Assembly: GCA_036825195.1 (NCBI GenBank)
Contig: DAISYQ010000059.1
Coordinates: 1 to 13,055 of the forward strand
Direction: 5' to 3'
Length of the DNA stretch: 13,055 bases
DNA from: UBA2210 sp036825195
GTDB taxonomy: Bacteria > Desulfobacterota > Syntrophia > Syntrophales > UBA2210
This document shows positions 7,020 to 13,055 of the stretch, piece by piece. The number at the start of each line of letters is the position of its first letter. Within the stretch, counting starts at the first letter, position 1. A program made the position numbers and the translations under genes. The notes under the pieces are model-generated. The model saw only the letters and a list, made by a program, of their open reading frames with translations, was not told the DNA's origin and searched no databases.

Positions 7020-8084
7020 GTGGAAGAAATAAAATCAGGAAAAATGAGGGTGGGGATCATTATGGGAGGGATGTCTTCCGAGAAGGAAGTGTCTCTCGAG
7101 AGCGGAAGAAATATCTTCAGCAAGATGGATCGGAAAACGTACGACCCTCTGCCTATTTTCATGGACAGCAGGGGTCTGTTGTGGAACATTCCCATCAAAC
7201 TGCTGATGCGCAATTCCACCGGGGACGTCGAGGCGGACCTTGCGGAAGATGCAAAACAAATATTCTATGAAGAGTTGAAGTCGACGGTGGATTTTGTCTA
7301 CATCGGACTGCACGGCAAGTACGGTGAAGACGGTTGTCTCCAGGGGCTGTTGGAACTGCAAGGTATCCCTTATACCGGTTCGGGGGTGCTGGCGTCTGCG
7401 CTCGGTATCGACAAGCATACATCCCGGAATGTCCTCGCCATGAGCGGGCTAGATGTCCCGCGGACGAAAGCGGTTTCCGTCAGGGAGTGGGAGGAAGATG
7501 AAAATAGAATCCTTATTGAGATCGAAAGGGATATTGGTTTCCCCTGTGTAGTCAAGCCGACCAGAGAGGGGTGCAGTACTACGGTGAAGAAAGTGGTATC
7601 TGCGAGTGGTATTGCCGACGCCCTCATGGCTGCCTTCGAGTGGGACACCGTTGCCCTGATCGAAGAGTTTCTTACCGGGACGGAGGTCACCTGCGGTGTT
7701 ATCGGAAACGATGCTCCGGTTGCCTTTATCCCCTCCGAAACGATACCGACGCAAGGAATCCTTTCACTGGAGGACAAATTCCTGTATGGTCAAGGTGAGA
7801 ACAAGACCCCGGCCCGCCTTCCGGAAGATGTTCTGGATACGATACGGAACGTGGCCGTCAGGACATTTCTGACTCTGGGACTGAAGGTCTACGCGAGGAT
7901 CGATATGTTTGTGCCCGGTGATGGGCGGGTGGTGGTCCTCGAACCGAACAGCCTCCCCGGAATGACCCCATCTACGGTCCTCTTTCATCAGGCGGCTGCT
8001 GCCGGGATTACGCAGACCGAACTGATCAGTAGGATCATACATCTGTCGCTCGAGGCACACGCGAATAAAAGAGGTCCACTATAG
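7020..8084 (+). CDS. Diverged D-Ala ligase paralogue with depsipeptide-ligase-like active-site residues
   Basis: This is an ATP-grasp ligase of the Ddl family, 354 residues, aligning end to end with the copy at 5133. The ATP and metal sites are canonical: Glu15 (E21), GEDG, Lys97 (K132), Lys144 (K179), Arg255/Asp257 (R293/D295) and EPNSLPGMT with Glu270/Asn272 (E308/N310). The acceptor side is changed. EGSSxG is EGCSTT, so the Ser150 position is Cys185. The usual FYDYxxKY is ILSLEDKF, so Tyr216 is Phe254. It is established for E. coli DdlB that Y216F and S150A gain D-Ala-D-lactate activity, and that natural vancomycin-resistant Leuconostoc-type ligases carry Phe there. An ester-forming or otherwise altered acceptor specificity is therefore inferred. 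The start is GTG 7020 by spacing; ATG 7044 is possible. It precedes the permease gene by 15 bases. Confidence 0.85.
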   Translation: MEEIKSGKMRVGIIMGGMSSEKEVSLESGRNIFSKMDRKTYDPLPIFMDSRGLLWNIPIKLLMRNSTGDVEADLAEDAKQIFYEELKSTVDFVYIGLHGKYGEDGCLQGLLELQGIPYTGSGVLASALGIDKHTSRNVLAMSGLDVPRTKAVSVREWEEDENRILIEIERDIGFPCVVKPTREGCSTTVKKVVSASGIADALMAAFEWDTVALIEEFLTGTEVTCGVIGNDAPVAFIPSETIPTQGILSLEDKFLYGQGENKTPARLPEDVLDTIRNVAVRTFLTLGLKVYARIDMFVPGDGRVVVLEPNSLPGMTPSTVLFHQAAAAGITQTELISRIIHLSLEAHANKRGPL

Positions 8085-8099
8085 TTGGTCGGGTGGTGT

Positions 8100-8879
8100 A
8101 TGAACAGGATTTCCGCAGGGATTGACAGATTCGGTAAAGCCATCCTGGAGAATATCGAGGTGCTGGGAAAGATCCTCCTTCTCTTTCTCTCCGTCCTTAT
8201 GTGGATGGTACGCCCCCCTCTGAAGTTACGCCTGATCTTCAAGCAGATGGAATTTGTCGGCGTCAAGTCGATCTTTGTCGTCGTCCTTACCGGTACCTTT
8301 ACCGGCATGGTCATGGCGTTGCAGGGGTATTACGGCTTCAGGATGTTCAACGCGGAGAGTCTCGTCGGTTCGACCGTCGCCCTGGGGATGACCAGGGAAC
8401 TGGGGCCGGTTCTCACCTCGCTCATGGTGACCGCCCGGGCGGGCTCAGCCATGGCTGCGGAGTTGGGTACAATGCGCGTAACCGAACAGATCGACGCCCT
8501 GTACGTGATGGCCGCGAATCCTGTCAAGCATCTCATTGTCCCGAGGGTGATCGCCGGCGTTATCATGCTCCCCGCCCTCACTATCGTCTCCGACTTTATG
8601 GGGATCCTGGGGGGATACTTCGTTGGAGTGCCGATTCTGCATATCCACGAGGGTGCCTTCGTGAAGAACATCACCAAACTGGTCGATCTGGACGATATCT
8701 ACAACGGATTAATCAAGGCTGCTGTCTTTGGTCTCATACTGTCTCTGATCGGATGCTACAAGGGATTCAACACAACGGGAGGTGCCGAGGGAGTCGGAAA
8801 GGCGACCACGGAAGCGGTAGTTATTGCGTCCATATCGATACTGATCAGTGATTACTTCCTGACGGCGATCATGTTTTAA
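8100..8879 (+). CDS. mlaE: MCE-type ABC transporter permease (MlaE family)
   Basis: This is the integral inner-membrane subunit of a lipid transporter of the Mla type; in E. coli MlaE it forms the lipid path below the MCE ring. The 259 residues show the family pattern: an amphipathic N-terminal helix (1-25), a first hydrophobic segment at 24-37, then membrane segments near 55-75, 140-165, 205-220 and 240-258. The conserved block ELGPVLTSLMVTARAGSAMA (100-119), followed by EQIDAL (129-134), is diagnostic and contacts the ATPase. ATG 8100 is chosen over TTG 8085 because it gives the normal length and N-terminus and has a GGGTGG stretch just upstream. It follows the second ligase by 15 bases and is followed by the ATPase and MCE protein, the standard mlaE-mlaF-mlaD order. 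Confidence 0.95.
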   Translation: MNRISAGIDRFGKAILENIEVLGKILLLFLSVLMWMVRPPLKLRLIFKQMEFVGVKSIFVVVLTGTFTGMVMALQGYYGFRMFNAESLVGSTVALGMTRELGPVLTSLMVTARAGSAMAAELGTMRVTEQIDALYVMAANPVKHLIVPRVIAGVIMLPALTIVSDFMGILGGYFVGVPILHIHEGAFVKNITKLVDLDDIYNGLIKAAVFGLILSLIGCYKGFNTTGGAEGVGKATTEAVVIASISILISDYFLTAIMF

Positions 8880-8892
8880 GAAGGGATGTCTG

Positions 8893-8955
8893 ATGATCAA
8901 CAAGCCGGTTCTGGAATATGGATTGTATCGTTACACCGGATGGTACTATGATTGA
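8893..8955 (+). CDS. Possible 20-residue leader peptide overlapping the mlaF start
   Basis: ATG 8893 lies 7 bases after AAGGG (8881-8885) and opens a 20-codon frame whose TGA overlaps the first codons of mlaF (ATG 8948). Such an overlap can couple translation of the downstream gene. The peptide is rich in Tyr and has no recognised motif. It may be chance in a 68-base gap. Confidence 0.25.
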   Translation: MINKPVLEYGLYRYTGWYYD

Positions 8956-9694
8956 ACTGGTAGATATCCATAAGTCTTTCGGGCGGCAGAAGGTCCTCGA
9001 CGGCCTCAATCTCACTATAGAGGACGGCAAGACCACGGTCATCATCGGCGGAAGCGGCGGAGGAAAGTCCGTCCTCCTCAAGCATATTATCGGCCTCCTT
9101 CGGCCCGATAGCGGACAGGTTCTCGTTGACGGTGTGAACATAACCACACTGAACGACCGGGAACTTAACGAGATACGCAAGAAGTTCGGGATGCTCTTTC
9201 AGGAGGCGGCCCTCTTCGATTCGATGAATGTGCGTGAGAATGTTGCCTTTCCCCTCAGAGAGCATACCAAGAAGAAAGAGGATGAGATCAGGCAGATCGT
9301 CGCCGAGCGGCTCAAGGCGGTCGGTCTTCCCGGTGCGGAGGACAAGATGCCGTCGGAACTGAGCGGCGGAATGCGCAAGAGGGTGGGACTTGCCAGGGCG
9401 ATTGCCATGCATCCGCAGATTGTCCTCTTCGATGAACCCACGACCGGTCTGGACCCCGTCATGACGGAGGCGATCAATGAACTTATCATTGAGACACAGA
9501 AAAATTTCGACCTGACCTGCGTGGTCATCAGCCATGACGTCCAGTCGATCTTCACGGTAGGCCACAAGATCGCCATGCTCTACAAGGGAAAGATCATAGA
9601 GTATGGGACTCCCGAAGAGATACGGGAATCGACCGATCCCGTCCTCCGACAGTTCCTTTCCGGGAGTCTTGAAGGTCCGATCAGTGTGATATAA
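8948..9694 (+). CDS. mlaF: MCE-type ABC transporter ATPase (MlaF family)
   Basis: This is the cytosolic ATP-hydrolysing subunit that drives the MlaE permease. All ABC motifs are present in the 248 residues: Walker A GGSGGGKS at 34-41, Q-loop glutamine near 85 (LFQEAALFDSM), signature LSGGM at 138-142, Walker B IVLFDEP at 158-164 and H-loop ISHD with His196. VGHKIAMLYKGKIIEYGTPEE is typical of MlaF. ATG 8948 is chosen because MIELVDIHKSFG is the usual N-terminus and GGATGG lies 5 bases upstream; ATG 8918 would add 10 atypical residues. It lies 68 bases after the permease gene, with a possible leader peptide between. No MlaB (STAS) gene accompanies it here. Confidence 0.95.
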   Translation: MIELVDIHKSFGRQKVLDGLNLTIEDGKTTVIIGGSGGGKSVLLKHIIGLLRPDSGQVLVDGVNITTLNDRELNEIRKKFGMLFQEAALFDSMNVRENVAFPLREHTKKKEDEIRQIVAERLKAVGLPGAEDKMPSELSGGMRKRVGLARAIAMHPQIVLFDEPTTGLDPVMTEAINELIIETQKNFDLTCVVISHDVQSIFTVGHKIAMLYKGKIIEYGTPEEIRESTDPVLRQFLSGSLEGPISVI

Positions 9695-9757
9695 GGGATG
9701 TGAATGGAAGGATGGAGTATCGGTTCCCATCCCTGATTATAGAGAATGGAGAAGAAC

Positions 9758-11287
9758 ATGTCTTCAATTAGCACGGAAGCAAAGGTGGGTCTGTTCGTTC
9801 TGGTGGCATTGATCATATTGGGATACATGTCGTTCAGAGTCGGTGAGCAGGGATTCGGCCTCAAAAAGGGATACCCGGTCACGGTGGTATTCGATAACGC
9901 AACGGGCCTCGAAAAGGATGCCTCTGTGCAGATAGCCGGTGTGGAAGTGGGGAGGGTTGAGGATATATCGCTCAGAAACGGCAAGGCACAAATCACACTG
10001 CGAATATTCCCGGGGGTGAAGCTGGAGAAGGACGCGCAGGCAAAGATAAAGGCATACGGTATCCTGGGTGATAAATATATCGATATTATCCCCGGTACGC
10101 CGGGTGGGGAATATATCCAGGCAGGCGAAGACATTGTCAAAACGGAAAAGCAGGCCGATATTGACAGACTTCTCAGCGAACTCGGAACCATTGCAGGTGA
10201 TGTGATGACGGTAACGGCTTCACTGAAAAAGACCGTTGGGAGTGCGGAGGGTGAAGAAAACCTCAGGGCGATTATCGAAAACACACGGACTATCACGGAA
10301 GATCTCAGCCGCATCGTGAAGCAAAACGATGCCAAGCTCAATCTCATGGTCGACAATCTCAGCGAGGCGTCGATGGAGATGCGCAGAGCCTTTGCATCGC
10401 TGAACAATATTGTGGAAAAGATCGACAGGGGTGAAGGAACCATCGGGCAGCTGGTTGAGAACAAGGAGGCCTTCGACAATCTCAACAAAACCCTCGCATC
10501 GCTCAGGGATATTACGGACAAGATCAACCGAGGCGAGGGCTCCATCGGGAAACTGATCAATGAGGGTGGAGCCGTTGACAACCTTGAACAGACTCTCGCG
10601 TCACTCAGAGATATTACGGATAAGATCAACCGGGGAGAAGGCTCCATCGGGAAACTGGTCAATGACGAAGAGACCGTTGATAATCTGAACGCGGGACTGA
10701 AGAGCATCGATAAAAGCATGGAGGGGATAAGCACATTCATATCCAGGGCGGATCAGTTCAAAACCTTCCTCGGTTACCGGGGGGAATACCTCTTCGACAG
10801 TGATGACGGGAAGGGATATTTTGATCTGACGATACGGCCCAATGAAGACAAATTCTATATCCTCGGTCTGGTTGCCGACCCCCGGGGCAAACGAACCACG
10901 ACCGATACCACGGTGGGGGGGACGACGACGCGAGTCGAAAAATGGGAAAAAGACGAGCTCCTCTTTACCGCTCAGATCGGCAAGAGATTTAACGATATAG
11001 CTTTACGAGGAGGCATTTTTGAATCAACGGGTGGGGTTGGCGTAGACTACTTTGCCTTCGACGACAAATTGCAGCTTACCTTTGAGGCCTTCGATTTCAA
11101 TAATGACGATAATGCCCATCTCAAGGCATACGCCGAGTACAGACTCTTAAAACATATCTACCTCTCGGCCGGATGGGATGACTTTATCAGCAGTGAGGGA
11201 AACGAGTCACCATTTATAGGGTTTTCAATAAAATTCGAGGACGAAGATCTCAAGTATCTCCTCGGAAGTGTACCAATTCCGAAATAA
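9758..11287 (+). CDS. mlaD: MCE-domain lipid-binding protein with helical repeats and a C-terminal beta domain (MlaD family)
   Basis: The protein (509 residues) is far longer than E. coli MlaD (about 180). One N-terminal membrane anchor (residues 10-26) precedes an MCE domain (about 38-114) with VQIAGVEVGRVEDI and YGILGDKYIDI, which forms the hexameric lipid ring in this family. Residues about 130-330 are helical and include three 34-residue repeats (SLRDITDKINRGEGSIGKL type). The rest (about 340-500) is beta-rich, with GYFDLTIRPNEDKFYILGLV and alternating strands, resembling an outer-membrane-associated domain. ATG 9758 has GGAG 6 bases upstream; ATG 9746 lacks a site. As built, the chain could reach from inner to outer membrane and make a soluble MlaC carrier unnecessary, and none is encoded here. 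This bridging role is inference. It is the last gene of the operon. Confidence 0.9.
   Translation: MSSISTEAKVGLFVLVALIILGYMSFRVGEQGFGLKKGYPVTVVFDNATGLEKDASVQIAGVEVGRVEDISLRNGKAQITLRIFPGVKLEKDAQAKIKAYGILGDKYIDIIPGTPGGEYIQAGEDIVKTEKQADIDRLLSELGTIAGDVMTVTASLKKTVGSAEGEENLRAIIENTRTITEDLSRIVKQNDAKLNLMVDNLSEASMEMRRAFASLNNIVEKIDRGEGTIGQLVENKEAFDNLNKTLASLRDITDKINRGEGSIGKLINEGGAVDNLEQTLASLRDITDKINRGEGSIGKLVNDEETVDNLNAGLKSIDKSMEGISTFISRADQFKTFLGYRGEYLFDSDDGKGYFDLTIRPNEDKFYILGLVADPRGKRTTTDTTVGGTTTRVEKWEKDELLFTAQIGKRFNDIALRGGIFESTGGVGVDYFAFDDKLQLTFEAFDFNNDDNAHLKAYAEYRLLKHIYLSAGWDDFISSEGNESPFIGFSIKFEDEDLKYLLGSVPIPK
10397..10702 (+). repeat. Three tandem 102-bp units inside mlaD
   Basis: Units begin at 10397, 10499 and 10601, each encoding 34 residues. 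Units 2 and 3 are nearly identical through SLRDITDKINRGEGSIGKL, while unit 1 has diverged (SLNNIVEKIDRGEGTIGQL). This points to a recent duplication of unit 2 or 3 and to a helical rod whose length could vary between strains. Confidence 0.85.
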
Positions 11288-11345
11288 CAGAGTATATCAG
11301 CTGGGCTGGTACAGAAATTGGACAGGGAGGGCTAAGGATTTAGTA

Positions 11346-11373
11346 TTGACATTTGTCGGCTTATGCATATATT
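11346..11373 (+). promoter_or_regulatory. Near-consensus sigma-70 promoter
   Basis: A perfect TTGACA (11346-11351) and TATATT (11368-11373) are separated by 16 bases, giving a start near 11380. It begins about 60 bases after the mlaD stop and would give the next two genes their own transcription. It also argues against the TTG at 11353 as a start codon, since that lies inside the promoter. Confidence 0.6.
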
Positions 11374-11385
11374 AACCGCGAATCC

Positions 11386-11928
11386 ATGGAAATGGACTTG
11401 AAAATGTATTTCAATCCATCGGAGATATCCCTTGTGGGAGAGGCGTTTCGCCATGCCGAGAATCTGGCCGAAGGGTATTTTCATCTTGGCAGAGGCGGAT
11501 TTAAGGCTCACAAATATGAGGTGGAAACCCTTGCCCGTCTCAAGGATCATGAGGTGGATAGCAGGGCATTCGCGCATCTCTGCAGATATCTTTATCAAAA
11601 AGAGAACGATGCCGATCATCCCGGCAACTTCTATTTCTTCAAGGTCTGTCTCCAGGATGACCGAATTCTTGACGCGGTGAAAAGGAGCCGACCCTTCGTT
11701 AAACTGGGGCCTCTTATGCTGTACATAGCGGCCCATGAACTTGTTCATGTGATTCGGTTCAACGGCAGGGAGATAAAGTTCGATGCTCCGTTACATGAAA
11801 AGATTGTGGAAGAAGAGAAGGTACATTCGATTACCAAAAACATGCTTCAGAAGGTAGCCGGCACGGATATAAACCTTGTGCTTGATTGTTTCAACAGTCG
11901 TTACAATATAGGAGATATATGTAATTAA
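11386..11928 (+). CDS. Small HExxH protein, putative zinc metalloprotease-like, function unknown
   Basis: I do not recognise the family. The product is about 180 residues, soluble, without a signal peptide or membrane anchor. It carries HELVH at 117-121 within a hydrophobic helix (LMLYIAAHELVHVIRF), the zinc-binding motif of many metallopeptidases. It is followed 21-26 residues later by EEEKVH, which could supply a third ligand (Glu143, Glu144 or His147). The helix-rich N-terminal half has no recognised motif. The start is uncertain: ATG 11386, 11392 and 11404 all follow the promoter at 11346 and none has a strong ribosome site. A TTG at 11353 is in frame but lies inside the promoter. It stands between mlaD and an FmdB-like gene, probably co-transcribed with the latter (69-base gap). 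Confidence 0.7.
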   Translation: MEMDLKMYFNPSEISLVGEAFRHAENLAEGYFHLGRGGFKAHKYEVETLARLKDHEVDSRAFAHLCRYLYQKENDADHPGNFYFFKVCLQDDRILDAVKRSRPFVKLGPLMLYIAAHELVHVIRFNGREIKFDAPLHEKIVEEEKVHSITKNMLQKVAGTDINLVLDCFNSRYNIGDICN

Positions 11929-11997
11929 TAGCTGTCTTGGAATGCACTTCTGACAGAAGGATTGATAGTGTTAAGTTTTTAGTGAGGGAGATGTTAT

Positions 11998-12288
11998 ATG
12001 CCTATTTACGAGTATAAATGCAGAAAATGCGGTAAGAAATTTGAGGTATTTCAAGGTATCACAGATAATCAGATTACAAGCTGTGAGTTTTGTAAGGGAC
12101 CGGTTGACAAACTGATATCACTGTCATCTTTCCATCTCAAGGGATCGGGTTGGTACGTGACCGATTATGGCGGAAAGAGACCGTCTGTCGATGAATCCTA
12201 TAAGAACGAAAAGCACGATGCCGCAACACCAAGCGAAACAACAACCGACGGATCGAAATCCGGATCATCTTCCGTTACTAATGAATAA
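11998..12288 (+). CDS. FmdB-family zinc-ribbon protein
   Basis: The 96-residue product starts MPIYEYKCRKCG, the hallmark of the FmdB/CxxC zinc-ribbon family. C8-x2-C11 and C29-x2-C32 form the zinc site, followed by the typical GSGWYVTDYG (49-58). The tail (65-96) is polar, low-complexity and probably disordered. Members are often annotated as regulatory proteins after FmdB of Methylophilus, but their molecular role is largely unsettled. A good ribosome site (GGGAG, 7 bases upstream) supports ATG 11998. A strong terminator follows 31 bases after the stop, so it ends its transcription unit. Confidence 0.88.
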   Translation: MPIYEYKCRKCGKKFEVFQGITDNQITSCEFCKGPVDKLISLSSFHLKGSGWYVTDYGGKRPSVDESYKNEKHDAATPSETTTDGSKSGSSSVTNE

Positions 12289-12318
12289 GTAAAAGCACCA
12301 ACCTTTGTGTGAAATATA

Positions 12319-12354
12319 ACCGGGTGTCCTGCCAACAGGGCACCCGGTTTTTTT
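12319..12354 (+). terminator. Strong intrinsic terminator after the FmdB-like gene
   Basis: ACCGGGTG-T-CCTG (12319-12331) pairs with CAGG-G-CACCCGGT (12336-12348), a 13-bp stem with one G-U pair and a CCAA loop, followed directly by a run of seven T. It isolates the mla-side genes from the riboswitch unit. Confidence 0.93.
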
Positions 12355-12411
12355 GTCTGGAGAGACAGGTGGAATTGGCAAATTTTCTGTGAATATAACC
12401 GCCATTCTGTA

Positions 12412-12447
12412 CTGTGTACGAGACACCTTATAAAGGTCTCCTGTGTA
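12412..12447 (+). promoter_or_regulatory. Possible activator-binding site upstream of the sigma-54 promoter
   Basis: Two copies of CTGTGTA (12412-12418 and 12441-12447) flank an imperfect inverted repeat (GAGAC...CCTT / AAGG-TCTC, 12420-12440). The element lies about 80-110 bases before the expected start at 12524, the usual place for an enhancer-binding protein of the NtrC type. No specific activator can be named. Confidence 0.3.
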
Positions 12448-12497
12448 ACTAATCGATTATAAATAAGATGTCTATCCCAGGATCGTGTGATAAATAA

Positions 12498-12513
12498 TGG
12501 CATGCAAATTGCT
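12498..12513 (+). promoter_or_regulatory. Sigma-54 (RpoN) promoter
   Basis: TGGCATGCAAATTGCT matches the -24/-12 consensus (TGGCAC-N5-TTGCW) with the required GG-N10-GC spacing, placing +1 near 12524. A TATAAT hexamer starts at 12513 but has no -35 partner, so RpoN control is the better reading. It sits about 75 bases before the riboswitch aptamer. Confidence 0.8.
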
Positions 12514-12589
12514 ATAATATAGTCAAACGCGAGTTTCATTGACAAAGAGATGTCCTGTTGATTTAGCGGGATACTCAAAAAGAATCAAA

Positions 12590-12673
12590 CCTGAAAAGGG
12601 CAAACCACTCGAAAGGGTGGGGCGCAAAGCCACGGGTCTAAAGCCGAAAGGCCACGATAGCCGGGTTGCCAGG
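12590..12673 (+). promoter_or_regulatory. c-di-GMP-I (GEMM) riboswitch aptamer
   Basis: The conserved GEMM-I core is plain: GGGCAAACC (12598-12606), P2 stem CCACTC/GGGTGG closed by a GAAA tetraloop, GGCGCAAAGCC (12621-12631), the tetraloop-receptor region with TCTAAAG, a P3 hairpin also closed by GAAA, and the 3' element GGGTTGCC (12663-12670). CCTG (12590-12593) and CAGG (12670-12673) close P1. The base equivalent to G20 of the Vibrio Vc2 aptamer is G, and A47 is present in GCAAAG, so c-di-GMP is the expected ligand. The cGAMP-selective GEMM-Ib class typically has A at position 20. It controls the secreted protein gene at 12739. Confidence 0.95.
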
Positions 12674-12675
12674 CG

Positions 12676-12740
12676 ATAGCAACACCTCACCGTGTTGGGC
12701 TTCGCTCGGCGCAAAGAAATTACTCAAGAGGTGTTGCTAT
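12676..12740 (+). promoter_or_regulatory. Riboswitch expression platform burying the ribosome binding site
   Basis: ATAGCAACACCTC (12676-12688) is a perfect 13-base complement of GAGGTGTTGCTAT (12728-12740), which contains the Shine-Dalgarno GAGG and two bases of the ATG. A competing hairpin, CAACAC (12680-12685) with GTGTTG (12692-12697), would take up the same 5' arm and free the site. This is the layout of a translational switch. There is no U-run, so it is not a transcription terminator. Which ligand state frees the site cannot be read from the sequence. Confidence 0.85.
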
Positions 12741-13055
12741 GACAACGAAACAAAATTCATGTAAGAACAAGGGAAAGAATTTTTATCTCTTTCTCATTAT
12801 GGGGGCGGTTGCTCTAGTTGCCTTTCTCATGATTGTTCCTTTATTGGTTGAAGCAGCCCATGCAGCAGATGTTACGCTGGAATGGGACCCCAGTGAGGGA
12901 CAGGATGTTAACGGTTATTTCCTCTGTTACGGTATGCAAAGCGGAGATTATTCTGTGAGTATGGATGTCGGAAACGCTACAACGAGTACCGTTGCGGGCT
13001 TGGAACCTGGAGATACCTATTATTTTGCGGTTTATGCCTACAACAGCTACGGCGA
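12739..13055 (+). CDS. Secreted fibronectin type III domain protein, 3' end outside the window
   Basis: The visible 105 residues start with a basic N-terminus and a long hydrophobic stretch (about 16-37), followed by AAHAAD, a probable signal peptide cut near residue 43. From VTLEWDPSEGQDVNGYFLCYG to TVAGLEPGDTYYFAVYAYN the sequence is a typical fibronectin type III domain: the WDP strand, the YxxxYG strand and the L-x-PGxTYYFAV strand are all present. Such domains occur in cell-surface and extracellular proteins that bind polymers or other cells. The start is fixed by GAGG 7 bases before ATG 12739 and by the riboswitch hairpin that covers both. RpoN and c-di-GMP control suggest a role in surface attachment or biofilm. 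The rest of the protein, including any catalytic or anchoring domain, lies beyond 13055. Confidence 0.88.
   Translation, partial: MTTKQNSCKNKGKNFYLFLIMGAVALVAFLMIVPLLVEAAHAADVTLEWDPSEGQDVNGYFLCYGMQSGDYSVSMDVGNATTSTVAGLEPGDTYYFAVYAYNSYG

Noticed and set aside
10397..10702. CRISPR-like or satellite array
   Set aside because: The 102-bp periodicity keeps the reading frame and encodes 34-residue protein repeats without spacers.
12513..12518. TATAAT as a sigma-70 -10 for the riboswitch gene
   Set aside because: No acceptable -35 lies 15-19 bases upstream, while the overlapping sigma-54 element matches in sequence and spacing.
12523..12714. Minus-strand frame across the riboswitch
   Set aside because: It is an accidental frame through a structured RNA with strong GEMM-I conservation on the plus strand.

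Overview
This window probably comes from a Gram-negative anaerobe of the Desulfobacterota (deltaproteobacterial) type. Four things suggest it: signal peptides and outer-membrane beta-proteins, an MCE lipid transporter whose substrate-binding protein carries a long C-terminal beta domain, a sigma-54 promoter joined to a c-di-GMP-I (GEMM) riboswitch, and an FmdB-type zinc-ribbon gene. The taxonomic call is inference; no rRNA or marker gene is present.

Left region (1-2836, minus strand). An AT-rich segment holds one long reading frame that joins an amino-methyltransferase (DNA modification) to an Mrr-like nuclease domain. A perfect internal ribosome binding site and ATG lie exactly at the junction. 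Upstream are a strong intrinsic terminator, a possible short untranslated transcript, and a complete tRNA-Thr(CGT) gene with its own promoter and terminator. The composition and the tRNA edge suggest an acquired restriction-modification island.

Central region (3043-11287, plus strand). A sigma-70-like promoter precedes a tight seven-gene operon: alanine racemase with an unrecognised C-terminal extension of about 274 residues; a D-Ala-D-Ala ligase-like ATP-grasp enzyme; a secreted beta-barrel protein; a second, diverged ligase paralogue; then an MCE transporter made of permease (MlaE), ATPase (MlaF) and a membrane-anchored MCE protein with three 34-residue repeats and a C-terminal beta-rich domain. 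The second ligase has Cys and Phe at the positions of Ser150 and Tyr216 of E. coli DdlB. Changes at these positions are known to shift such enzymes toward D-Ala-D-lactate (ester) synthesis. The operon therefore appears to couple D-alanine supply, dipeptide or depsipeptide synthesis, and inner-to-outer membrane lipid transport. This arrangement is the best candidate here for an undescribed system.

Right region (11346-13055, plus strand). A near-consensus promoter drives a small HExxH protein of unknown role, followed by an FmdB-like zinc-ribbon gene and a strong terminator. Then comes a separate unit: a sigma-54 promoter (GG-N10-GC), a c-di-GMP-I riboswitch, a 13-bp hairpin that buries the Shine-Dalgarno and start codon, and the 5' part of a secreted fibronectin-type-III protein that runs off the window.
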